Origin: Siphonodentalium dalli
Lineage: Eukaryota > Mollusca > Scaphopoda > Gadilida > Siphonodentaliidae
NCBI GenBank assembly: GCA_032622095.1
Contig: CP136067.1
Location: forward strand, 56,523,899 to 56,587,898
Length of the DNA stretch: 64,000 nt
Direction of reading: 5' to 3'
Numbering within the stretch: the stretch's first letter is position 1; every line of letters begins with the position of its first letter. A program made the position numbers and the translations under genes. Shown here one piece after another: positions 22,841 to 34,343 of this stretch. The notes below the pieces were generated by a model. The model was not told the origin of the DNA and ran no database searches. It saw only the letters and a program-made list of their open reading frames with translations.

Positions 22841-23389
22841 GCACAACGAAGCATTGCTAACTGGACGCTTAAGTTGTTTTTAAACTTGTGTCTTTACCCC
22901 TCTAGCTTTTGCTAATAAAATATGTTTAAACCAACTGATCGCTTTGTTTTTGGTAAGATCGGCTACGAAAGCCAAGTAGTCGATGATACATTTCATACGT
23001 AGAATTAATCTGCGTGACTTGAATTAAGATGACGTGGAATACTCTAAAATATATTGAAATATTGAGATAACTAATTTCGCCAATCGATTGACCAATCATT
23101 TATTTACATATACAAACAAACGCTTCAAAACAATAATTTCACACGAACTCACGAAGATAACACCACGAAGATAACAGCACGTAAATTGCTGTCGGCAATT
23201 GGTCGTTCGAATGTGTCCTTGACGTTTAAATAATGATAGTAAGTTTCCATCTCACAACGAAGCATTGCTAACTGATCGCTTAAGTTGTTTTTAAACTTGT
23301 GTCTTTACCCCTCTAGCTTTTTGCTAATAAAATATGTTTAAACCAACTGATCGCTTTGTTTTAGTAAGATCAGCTATGAAAGCCAAGTA
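22841..23389. repeat. Direct duplication, two 138-bp copies 411 bp apart
   Basis: 22842-22979 and 23253-23389 are nearly identical (CACAACGAAGCATTGCTAAC to GAAAGCCAAGTA), with only a handful of differences. The DNA between them is unlike the copies. Confidence 0.9.
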
Positions 23390-24106
23390 CACACTAAATC
23401 TCGAGTAGCTAAATTTGGGTGGTTAGAATATTCCAACGACTTTTATAGCATTATAAGCTACTTAAATATGCTATTTTTGCTACTTGAGAAGTGGTTACAC
23501 GATGGAACGGGGATAGTTAAGCGATGTCTATTCGTGATTGGTTCTATAACTGCACGTGACAACCTATTCAAATGGCGGCTTCCCAGTCGAGTCGAGAAAA
23601 GGCACAAGAACTGTTTCTGTCAATCCAGCTAGACTAAAATTTGAAAGGCGTAAAATGTATAACTTCTGTGTGACAAGTCATGGTTATTTATAATCTTAGG
23701 TACATGCAGGACATCCGGTAACGAATTTACCAATTATTGATACGACATTTAGACGTCACCAAATTCCCAATTCAGAATAGTTTATTTTTGAAATTTGAAT
23801 CTGTGACAAGGAGAGGTAATATTTGCGCTCATGTCGCTTTTGTTTCTATATTGACGTATATCTATATGTTCTGTGTTCACATTGTAGCCTACTGGTAACT
23901 GTAATCATATAAACATAATTCCACTAGTAGAAACCTATAGATAGATAGTTGTATAAAAAATCCGCGACAATAGGTGAAATCAGCTATAGGGCCTACTGAT
24001 TCCAGTCTGTATAATATTTATGTCCCAATGTTTCCCAAAATCATGCCAAATGGCCTCACCAGGCCAGATAGCATCCCTATGTTGATCCAATGTAAAGACT
24101 AAAGTA
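23390..24106. other. Unassigned stretch
   Basis: No supported gene or repeat. Confidence 0.45.
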
Positions 24107-25235
24107 AACGGTTGTCTCAAATTTTGTTTCAACGTTGAATTTGAAATAACGTTGGCGATTGTTCCAGTTTGCTCGTTGAAGTGAACATAGAAATATTAGA
24201 ATATACATTTGAGACAACATTGAAAAACTAACTTTGAACATTGGAATAATATTGGGAAGCTAACGTTGAATTTTTGACATTCGCTCAACGTTAAAATAAT
24301 ATTGGAATAAAAAAAGTATTTTTTTTGTTATGTTCGCTCGATATGATCAACAACATTGAATTGAAAATGGGATAATTTTGGAAAACTAATGTTGAATATT
24401 GGGACGATCACTCGATTTTGAAATAGCATTGGAATCCTAATGTTGATTTTGTTTTATGTTCGCTCAGCGTTGAAATAACGCTGGAAGCCTAATGTTTAAT
24501 TTCTGGACATTAATTTAGCGTTGAATCGACATTGGGATTACGTTTGAAAGCTAATGTTCACTTTTGTCAAGTTTTGTGATGTTCGATCAACATTGAAATA
24601 ATGTTAGAAATCTAACAGTTTAAATTTGGACAATCGTTCAACAATGAATCAATGTTGAAATAAAGTTGGAAACCTAATGTTGAACATCGAGATGTTATCT
24701 AATGTTGAATTAAAGGTACTCAATCCGATTCGACGGTCCCCATATCATCAGATTCCAACAACAACACCATTTTTTTAAATGCCATTTCAGTTATCAGAAA
24801 AGATTAATTGCCCAAAACAATGCTTTAGAACCACAGTCAACTATAAAATTGCCCAAAACCTGTTATTTATCAAAGTTTTTTTCAAAATTTTGTTATTGGT
24901 TGTCAAATATCTGACACAAAAAGCCACTCGATTTGAGAGTTATCGATCTTCATCCGCTATCTTGTCAGATAAGTTCTTCTCGCCGACAGTTTACTGGGCC
25001 ACTAATAATTAAAATACTAGATTTAAAATATCGATATCTGATTACTCCTACTGTACCTTGATGGGTGGGTTCCTCGACTCAAGTTAAATATTTTGTACCC
25101 CCGAAGCCAATGATATTGTAATTCGTGAGCGTTAATTCGGATTGAGTACCTTTAATGTGGGAAACCTAACACTGAATGTTGATACATGCTGTACGTTAAT
25201 CTAAGTTGAAATATCAATTATCATGCCCTGACCGA
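24107..25235. repeat. Degenerate tandem repeat, interrupted by a TTAA element
   Basis: Units of about 60 bp carry AACGTTGAAATAA, TTGGAAACCTAATGTTGAA and a GGACATTCGCTCAACG-like segment. They run to 24709 and resume after the insertion at about 25156. Confidence 0.75.
24714..25151. mobile_element. TTAA-flanked MITE, family 2
   Basis: TTAA lies at 24710-24713 and 25152-25155. The ends AGGTACTCAATCCGA (24714) and its complement form inverted repeats of at least 15 bp. Size is 438 bp, with a non-coding interior. The right end recurs at about 30047-30268 and, reversed, at 41495-41760. A piggyBac- or Kolobok-type mobiliser is suggested by TTAA only. Confidence 0.82.
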
Positions 25236-25539
25236 GACGTTGCATGAAATTTTTTTATATGCACGATTTACTTTGCATTATACACAAAATTATAGTCCAT
25301 TGTAATTGTTATAAACCACTATCTGGTAGTTTGATGAAACTTTTAATTTCCGATTCGATTCCTTTATTTAGGAACCACCGGCGGTCCATCGTACATTCCT
25401 ACTTTTATATTGTTTGTATATATTTGGCTATTCATAACACTGAAATTAATCGCTATGTTCATTTTAATGAACTCACAAATATTATAACCATAACATTGCT
25501 GAGAACTGTGATGCTAATGGTATTCAATACATTGTGCTC

Positions 25540-25830
25540 ATTATACCCCCTGCAACAATGTTGGGGTGGTATAGTGAAATCAGCTCGTCCATCGTTCGTG
25601 TGTGGACACAAATTTGTCCGGAGTTTTTCTCAGACAGTCGTTTTTTTTATCAATTTCCGTGAAACTGGGCAGAGACATCAACCACCATGGAAACCTGAGC
25701 ACCTGCGATTATGGCGTCTGTCAGACTTTTTTGGTGGAGTTATCCCCCTTTTTCGACTTTAAACATATGGGGCACCGTTTGAGAGTCGTGTGGTCAAAAA
25801 TTGCACAACATTCTCAATCTGTCAATTAAG
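25540..25830 (+). repeat. Dispersed-repeat-like segment
   Basis: Carries phrases typical of LINE or SINE tails (GGGGTGGTATAGTGAAATC, a CGTCC-rich tract, GTGAAACTGGG). It overlaps a 172-codon open frame that spans unrelated DNA and shows no domain. Assignment is by general resemblance only. Confidence 0.3.
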
Positions 25831-26602
25831 CCATGTTCCGATAATTGGAATCGGCTGCCAATGGTCGATAATAGCCCATCGAATATTAATCGTTACTCGC
25901 AATCAAATCGATTGCCAAAATAAAATATCTGTTATATCAAAGCGCAATATGCACGCTTCAATGAAGCGTATACACAATACAACCATTGTATTGACTGTAG
26001 AAAACATTTACATGTATAACAGTCTTAAAAGAATCATTACTAAATTCACCCTATGAGAATCTCATTCTGAAAATGCCAGACAAATTATACTCAGGCTTGG
26101 TTAATAATAACCCACTACATTCATGAGATAATAAACAACCAGATCATACATTCGATCATGTGTGGTGGTAGTAATTGCTCTACCGTACATGTAAGTGATA
26201 AAAACAGAAGTTGCATGACTAATATATTTATGGCCTGCTTCATTGCAATGATATCGATATCATAATGTACAACGACATCACAATCGTCTGAACAAACTGC
26301 ATGATCTCGTCGGGCCTGATTCTTCCACTTACGAATGAATCGTAGTCGTCTGACCGTTCACTTAAGGAACTCAATATTAATTGTTTTTAACCAAAGTTGT
26401 TTCCACATTGTTATTTCCTTGCTAAAATGTGATTATGTGATCAAAAGGATCTCTATATGAAATTATTGACCTTGTCCACTAAATTTGATTCGACTTTTGA
26501 TAAAGCACTCGGTTAGTAGATTTTGTGTAAATTTCTGACTCATTACATATCCTCTAAAACTATATAGAATTCTCTATACCTTACTCATATTTAAATTCGA
26601 TC
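25831..26602. other. Unassigned stretch
   Basis: No supported feature. Confidence 0.45.
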
Positions 26603-26790
26603 AGTACCCTCAGGTGCCAGATAAACGTGATGGCTGAATAAACGTGCTGGTTTACATTTACCCCTAAAATTATTAATAGTGCTGGCATTTTCACTTTTAT
26701 ATATATCATGACCAAATAATAGTGATGGCCCGCATATTCTTCCAAAATTAATAAGCGTGCCAGCACGTTTATTTGGTACCCAAGAGTACT
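26603..26790. mobile_element. Short MITE with about 31-bp inverted ends
   Basis: AGTACCCTCAGGTGCC then AGATAAACGTGATGGC at the left is mirrored by AGTACTCTTGGGTACC then AAATAAACGTGCTGGC at the right (complement). The match is about 26 of 31. It has no coding capacity. Confidence 0.75.
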
Positions 26791-27414
26791 ATTTTTTGCG
26801 CACCCAATATCATCCGATTTACATGGAAAAAATCTTGTTTGGTACGTCTGTATTATCAGTGCTATCTTCTGTAATTTTTGTGTGAATAGAACTGAAGAAA
26901 TCTGTCAATTATTTCGACATGACAACAAGCACAATGCTGACATCTGACAGCATTACCGGCATTTCCAAAACCTACATCGTATAACACTGCCTGTTATTAG
27001 TCTCACGATCCACTGTGAGGAATGAAGAAAATTACTACACCTATGGCTGATAAACACAAGTTTTACGCAACAAAATTCATTTGATAAGATTTTCAGACAA
27101 TGCCACGACATTAACCCCCGATCAAAAAATATCTTTTACCTTCCGCCATATTCCGGTTTTTAAAACTGTTTTTTCCAGATATTATTTTTATCGCCGGGAA
27201 ACGCAGCACCCACACAGAAAAATAATTTCGATTTATAGTGCCGGTATTCTTGCAAAAAGAAGTCGCTCAACGCGACAATAAAGGCTACCCAAACAACCAC
27301 ATATAAAAACTGTTCAAATATAACAGATGAGCATCACGACCAGCGTATTCAGATTTGCGTCGGGGAAATAATAATGGCAATATTGAATATACAGTGTCAG
27401 CGCTCAGGTGCTTA

Positions 27415-28005
27415 ATAGCCAATGCAATTTCCGTCCAGGACAAAACAGAAGTACATGAGAAGGTACAGGTATTGCAAGTCACCCCGACTAATACGAAGGT
27501 ATCACCCCTCCCCCTGAATTGGTATCGCAAGCCACCCGACTAATACAGAAGGTAATGCTATCGCGAGGGGCCCTGATTAAAACAGAACATAATGCTATTG
27601 CAAGTCGCCATGACTAATCAATCCATCGACAGTAGCACAAACAAATAAAGAAGATAATCCAAAAGTGAATCACCCCATATAATACAGAAGATAATGCTAT
27701 CGCGAGTCGGCCCAACTAAAACAGAAGATAATGCTATTATGAGTAGCCCTGACTAAAACAGAAGCTATTAAATTCTATTGCGAGTCTTCACGATTAATAG
27801 AGAATGTAATGCTATCACGAGTAGCACAGACTAAAACAGAAGGAAATATGCTATTGTGAGTCCTCCTGATTAATACAGAAGGCAATGGCCATACTGAGTC
27901 GGCCCGATTCATACAGATTATAAAAATTAATGCTTTCATGAGAAGCCCCGACTAAAACAGAAGGTACTGGTTTCGCCCCGAATAATACATAAGGTAATAT
28001 ATATA
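27415..28005. repeat. Minisatellite, unit about 40 bp
   Basis: About a dozen degenerate units built on ACTAAAACAGAAGGTAATGC and TATCGCGAGTCGCCCCG, with one non-repeat interruption near 27625-27680. One stray unit recurs at about 28607-28665 inside another array. Confidence 0.85.
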
Positions 28006-28388
28006 TATCTTTATTGCCTCCTTCTATGGAGATATTGAATATATTACACTAATATGTACAGAAGACAGTATATTTTGTGATATGGTTTCTTAGAGAAGAA
28101 CATTAATATTGAAGGTATTTAAGATCAGAATGCTTGCCTATGCGTCAGAGTGTAAAAGGAAATACTCACGATGGATGCGACCCACAGTCATTGGTAGGAC
28201 GAATTGAGTTATATACTTCGGTAAGCAAATAACCTCATAATAACATAATTAGATAGCATTGTTCTGAAATCATATAAAATTCATACCAAATTGCATAGCT
28301 ATTATCTAAATTTGGGTAGCAAATTGCGATGCGATACCAGTTAATTTTCTCCATGCACCTATTCAACCTAACTTTAATAATAATAATA

Positions 28389-28700
28389 ATAATTGCGCTG
28401 AAGCACAATTGGTGGTTATCCCATATGAATTGATAATGGAATAACCTATCTATTCAGGGGTGTAAGCTTGTAAAAGAATTGCGCAATTGACATGAATCAA
28501 GCTGGATTGCGCTGAAGCGCAATTGAATTGCACTTCAGCGCAATTGGATTGTGCTTCAGTGCAATTGGATTGCAATTCAGCGCAATTGAATTGCGCTTCA
28601 GCAATCGGCCCAACTAAAACATAAGGTACCAGTAATGCTATCGAGAGTCGCACCGACTAAACTTAGCGCAATTGAATTGTGCTTCAGCGCAATTAATAAT
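28389..28700. repeat. Array of palindromic GCGCAATT units
   Basis: Units of about 20 bp made of GCGCAATTGAATTGCGCTTCA-like sequence (split here as GCGCAATTG and AATTGCGCTTCA) in alternating orientations. Each unit is close to its own complement. A unit of the 40-bp minisatellite interrupts the array at about 28607-28665. Confidence 0.8.
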
Positions 28701-28756
28701 AAATGTGAATTTGGCCTCCCATATAACCGGTCATGAATATCCCGTACGTACCGTAC

Positions 28757-28966
28757 AGTAATGCCCTAATTAATCGACTCCATAATCACAGCAGAATTAT
28801 GGGTAACTTTTCAGGATTTAGTCGGAAATATGGCTTGCTGCCATTCACCGGAAAGCTTTCGCCGAGAGCTTTCCGATGAATGGCCGCAAGCCATATTTCC
28901 GACTAAATCCTGAAAAGTTACCCATAATTCTGCTGTGGTTATGGAGTCGATTAATTAGGGCATTAA
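28757..28966. repeat. Long near-perfect palindrome, arms about 100 bp
   Basis: The left arm starts TAATGCCCTAATTAATCG. The right arm is its complement ending CGATTAATTAGGGCATTA. The centre is at about 28860 (GAAAGCTTTCGCCGAGAGC). The right arm and centre recur at 32937-33082. It is probably a fold-back element. Confidence 0.92.
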
Positions 28967-29861
28967 GTACTGTAGGCCCAAACCATTTCAGCCCTACAAA
29001 TACATCTTTTTCTTTTCACTTGTTGCGACATAAATTATAATTGCATTCATGTCTTCGAATATTGTGTTGTCACATATTACTTAGTAGTTTTAACTGGTAA
29101 TGGGCCTACCTCGAATCGATTCATCACTACCATTCCATATAGTAATGATAGTAGTATGTATATAATATTCAGGGTTGTGGTGCATTTAACACACTGTATA
29201 CTTATATCTGGTTCTATTTTATGGTACTAAGAATACGAACATTATGTTGCATGAGATTATCTAAATTGTACCCTCAGACTATCACCCCATGCCATCACTA
29301 TTATAAGGCACCATCACTATAATTTTTTTGGAGCTAAAATACCACCTATCTATGATTTCAGTTGTTTTCTATTTCTCTGTTGGCATCTTCTGAGACATAG
29401 ATTTTTTCAAATGGTGATATTATAGTGTTTTAATCATATGTTATGGCATAGATTGTTATTAACCGTATATGAAGGCTCTATAAAAACAAAACAAATAATT
29501 AGTGGCTCCAAAATTAGATGGGCCTTTAAAGTCACAATGTCACAATTGCTGTTCATCTCATACCGGTCTATCCAGCTACCGGTATATTCTGCTAATCAGG
29601 ATGTTATGGCACTCCAGTATTCATTATATATCACAACTGTTATAACCCATAATGACATTAAATTGCATGGAAACAGTAATTTATGGGCTGCGTGACGTAA
29701 ATATCTATTGAGAAATAACATCATAATGTAATTGCGAAAACCAATAAAAATCAAATTTTTTGTTTTAATGTATTAAGTTATTTCCTTCATAAAAGGACTT
29801 TGTGATAAAGAATCCTCTCAATACTAGTTTAGAATATAGAATTAACTTTTAAAATAACAAA
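28967..29861. other. Unassigned stretch
   Basis: No gene, RNA or repeat that I can support. Confidence 0.45.
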
Positions 29862-29995
29862 AACCTTCGGAATAGCGAATCTTTGGAACAGTGAACCTTC
29901 AGAATAGTGAACCTTTGGAATAGCGAACATTCATAATAGCTAGAGAACCTTTGAAATAGTGAACTTTCAGAATAGCAACCTTGGAATAAAGAATG
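29862..29995. repeat. Minisatellite, eight 16-bp units
   Basis: Unit ACCTTCAGAATAGTGA with variation at the GG/CA and GC/GT positions. Confidence 0.88.
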
Positions 29996-30046
29996 TCCCC
30001 AATATGGCCTACATGTATCACTAAAGTATCATGACATTTAACCGCA

Positions 30047-30268
30047 TTACCACTTGATTTAGAGTTATCCATCTACATCCACAATTTTGCCCAAGACCCT
30101 CCGTTTGATGACGTGTGTCTGCGACACATTATTACACCTCTCGAGAAATAACAACCTTCAAAAATTGATATCTGTTCAATCGGAGCTTTGATGGGTGTGT
30201 TCCAAGACTGGATTAAAGTATTTTTACCCCCGAAGCTAAGAAATGGTATTTGATTGTATGGAGTACCT
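30047..30268 (+). mobile_element. TTAA family 2, right-end fragment
   Basis: Similar to 24930-25151, sharing TTGATGGGTG, TTTTTACCCCCGAAGC and the end GGAGTACCT followed by TTAA (30269-30272). The matching left end was not found. Confidence 0.6.
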
Positions 30269-30272
30269 TTAA

Positions 30273-32868
30273 CTTACATTCTATTGGGGGGAAGGATACG
30301 CAAACCGATGAATAGAGCTGTGTTTCAGGCCAAGTCGAATTTGGTCAGGGTCCAATGATATTTGACAGAGTTATGTCAATTTTTCGACTTAGAAATTTTT
30401 ACATGTATTTCATGCCATAAAAGTTTAGTAAATTTGATTATAATTTCAAACTAGTTGGAAGTTCGTACATATATTGTGTGACAATAGTCGCTTGTACCAA
30501 ATTAAAAAAAATATCTTCCAGATAGATTTTGCGAAATTCCATTTTGAAATATAATTTTGGCAAAACATGCGCCTGACCCATAATTGGGTCACATGGTGTG
30601 TTTTTGGTTAACCCATTGCTTGTTCACACCGGATAAAATTGTTAACCAAATGTTTTATATGCCAGTTCGGTTGTATTATGTTATTTGTCTGTCAGTCCAT
30701 TTGTTCATCCATGCTAACATTTGGCAACTATGGGGTAATTATGGTATTTTGTCCAGCCCGTCATGGTTTTTTTTATTGTTAAGCTTAGCTCTACTAGGGC
30801 CCTGCGAATCTGAGTTTACAGTCAAATCAAATTTTGAATTCAATTGGGGATGAGGTTCGCGAATCAAATCTCAATTCGAATATATACAGCTACATGTATG
30901 CGCAAAATAATTGACCCCTTTAACGTGGATGTAGGCCGGTAATTACCGTTCGTACCACCAGTAAACCACAATCAAGTGGTATTACGTCGAATAATAGCGA
31001 CTGACTTATGGTGTCCATCGGTAGTCTTACCACGGTAATGATTTTTAACTGCGATAACCCAGTAAATAAACGCCAAATACATTTTTTGTGACTGCAATAA
31101 CGGTAAATTCAATCTAGAAATTTTTAAACTCATCCACATTTGACCTACTAGTATGCCATGTTCAATCGCAAAGTATTTAGTTCACAAATACCATATCAGG
31201 GTATCTTTATTTTCATGTTAACTAAACACCTAGTAATTCAGTTAATACATGTACATTGTTTATTCAGCATAAATGTATATGTATGAGGTTAGTCACTGCA
31301 ACATTGCAATTGCATCAACAGTGCAGCTACGATTGTCCGTGTCTTTGAATATGGCAGTGGCTTGAAAGACATCTGACATTCAATTTGGCAGGTGTAGAAA
31401 AGTCATACCCACTCGCTTTTTTAAGCCTATTTTTATGAGTTGTATTGCTATCTGTTGTTAGGAGCATACCACCATGTGTGGCCAGGCTATAATCACAGTA
31501 TAAAGGGTGCAGGTCTTATATTTCGGCGAGAATCCAATTCTAGATTCTCGTAAATATTCTCGCAAATTACCCTGGATTCTCATGGAAAAGTATGTATAGA
31601 TTCTCACAAAATCAGATGAAATATATGCCCTGGGGTGATTGTGTTAAATTTGACACATACTAGTACCAGTACCTGTCCATTCTGTTTTTATTGATTTAAA
31701 TGCCCGCAGCCTTATGAAACAAAAAGTTCTGGCCATAGAGGTGGCCTTGTATGCCAGAGACTGGTCTTGTCAGCCAGAGAGGCAGCACATCGAATGGTAG
31801 GTGTGGTACTACCATGTGGAATTAGCTCAGTTAAATTAACCCATAAATACCAAATGTTGGTTCATCCGTCCATATGTTCGCTTTTGGTTGATAACATTAG
31901 ATAGTCTCAACTGAAGGGAATGAAATTTGGTATGTGGGTTGTGTCCACAAATTTTAACGCAGGTAAGTCCCTTTTTGTTCAAATTCGCAATAAATTTTCA
32001 TCTCTCTAGCCCAAAAATACAAGTCAAGTTTAAATATTTGGGTTTTGACCACCAATTTTCACCAAGGATATGCCATTTGTTGGAATTGCCACGACCAAGT
32101 CTAAATCGCCTGAGATAACTTGAGCAACACTTTTGAAAAACATTTCAACTATCACATAACATTGCACAGTGAGTTTATGTGGTCAGCCATTCAAAATGTA
32201 TCCACATGGCACATATTACTAATTAGCCCCTTCTAGATTTCAGTCAATGCTCAAAGGGGCTCGAGAAACAAATGATGAATAAATTTGCCAATAATATAAA
32301 AGTCCATATAACCATTAGTACATCTCATATAAAAGTAATAATACCCTGTATCTCCTACGATATGTGCCCGATTGGGTTAACATTTTTAACATACATGTAT
32401 GTGGTAAATCCAGTACATGGAGTGAGTAAATTATCCAATTTGATTTTCTAACTTTCTTCTAAATGTCGCTTCATTTGAATTTTTGCCATTATCAAAAACA
32501 AGTCTGGAAAATGTTTGTCATTGCTCCCTATGGGAGACTCGCATATATAAGATAATGCATTGGCACAGGGTTTTTTGTAAAATTTCAAGAAGCTCCATTC
32601 ATGGAAGGGTTGTACAGTAAAGTCATTGAGACAATTTCGTTTTTTGATGATCGGTTGTCCGTATCATTTCTACAACACAATTATCACCTTATATTTACTT
32701 GGCTACACAATTTTAATGTGTGATCGCCACAGAACATTTTTTTTAAGAGTACATATATATATGTCCATATTTTGCTGTGGGTGTAGAGTATTCTCGGATA
32801 GAATAAATATACCCAAAGCAAAAACTAAGCGAGGGGCACCTAATGGTTGAGTCTGGAATATTTGGCAC
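30273..32868. other. Long stretch without supported genes
   Basis: Contains text typical of old dispersed repeats (for example GGTTCATCCGTCCATATG near 31858), but no boundaries, domains or splice pairs that I can defend. Confidence 0.45.
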
Positions 32869-33648
32869 TTAGAACGTGGCTAGATGGTTTGGTGGGGAGG
32901 GTCGACATCTTGGTACTTCCAACTGAAGCCCCCCCCGGAAATATGACTTGTTGTCATTCATTGGAAAGCTCTCGGAGAGCTTTCTGGTGAATGGCAACAA
33001 GCCACATTTCCGACTAAATCCTGAAAGTTACCAATAGTTCTGCTGTGGTTACGGAGTCGATTAATTAGGGCATTACTGTAAATGGTAGCATATTCTAAAT
33101 GGATCAGTAGTCTTGTGGCCACTATCCATGCAGGGGATGAAAAGGATGGTTCGGCCCAGTATGCGAATTTATTTAGATCTGAACCTGAAAATTACAACAC
33201 CTAATTGTCTGTGATATTGATGAATGCCAGGAAAATTCGCACCCCAATTTATTGTGTTTTAAAAAATTAATTAACAGCTTTAACTGGCCACTGAGAACAT
33301 CACAAGACAAATAGGTCGGACGGCCCGGTGGTTCTGAATATGAAAATTGTTCATTCTTTAATAGCATCTAGACTGGCCTCAAGATGTTCAAATTGGGGGA
33401 AATTTCCAACCTGATACCCACCCAAATGTTGGAAAATTGCCAACTAATGGCCATTTGAGTCCAAAGTTTTGCAAATGAAAGGAATATATGCAAATGTTCT
33501 AAAATAAAAAAATATGTCACTAATAAATTGAACACTGGAAAATCAAACCTAATTTTGGTATAATTTCCAACTAAATGTTGTGTGAGGTTTGGCTATAGGG
33601 GGGGGGGGTAAGACCCCTGCATAACCAGCCCATGTCATCATGCCCTTG
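32869..33648 (+). mobile_element. hAT-like non-autonomous element, degenerate copy
   Basis: The left end GAACGTGGCTAGATGG and the right end CATGTCATCATGCCC match the ends of 41847-42862. The flanks TTTGGCAC (32861-32868) and TCTGGCAC (33649-33656) agree at 7 of 8 positions. The interior has GGAAATTTCCAACCTGA-type segments and a nested copy of the palindrome (32937-33082). Confidence 0.65.
32937..33082. repeat. Truncated copy of the 28.8-kb palindrome
   Basis: The complete right arm and centre (GAAAGCTCTCGGAGAGC) are present, but only the inner part of the left arm remains. It is nested inside the hAT-like copy. Confidence 0.85.
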
Positions 33649-33971
33649 TCTGGCACCCCATGACAAAGGTGTGGTCTTGCATTCGCTGATGATGAGAAAT
33701 CATCAATATTAGATTTTGTTGGAAAACATCCCAATCGGGGAGATCTGCAGTAGTCTGCCCGGTAGATATAATTGGGAGATATCCTGGTGCCACCCATATT
33801 GGAAAAGATATATTTTTAAAGTAGACAACATACAGAAATCAAGGGGACAATAAGAATGTGCTCTCATAACCACAAAACTACACGAAAGTCATCACAATCA
33901 ACTCAAATACTATATACCGGTACATATATAATTTCATTATCTCTATATAATATATATTCGGTCTCTAAAAG

Positions 33972-34343
33972 CCCTTAAAGTGATGTGAAACACTCCGGTA
34001 GGGTGGTCATATAGAAGTGGAGAATAATCTTGTTGAAAGTAGTTATTTTTACAAATGTTATATCTAAATTGACAACAAACACTGTCATTCTTATATACTA
34101 ATTCAATGCAGTGACTGCCGATGGCGAAATCATTTTCGTTAGTTTACCGCCGATAGATGCGTCCCGATTCTAGTAGTAAATATTTAAAATTTAGCCCAGT
34201 TCAGACGATGTTTTCAATGGAGTGGTACGGTAGATTTGCTTGAGATTTTCGATGTTAGTAGAATGTTACATTCCTCCAGTTGGTGTAGCACCTGCATACT
34301 AACTTATCAGTTTCACGCACCCGAACAAGTACATAATATGTCT
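33972..34343 (+). repeat. Dispersed repeat family B, copy 3
   Basis: Most complete copy, from AGTGATGTGAAACACTCC to CACCCGAACAAGTACATAAT. It aligns with 1432-1735 and with 5880-6233 reversed. It lacks the satellite. Confidence 0.78.

Noticed and set aside
25244-25762. 172-codon plus-strand open frame
   Set aside because: It crosses unrelated AT-rich DNA and a repeat-like segment, with no domain, and hydrophobic low-complexity content.
28450-28653. Minus-strand frame with NCAELQ/NCTEAQ repeats
   Set aside because: Produced by the palindromic GCGCAATT repeat array.
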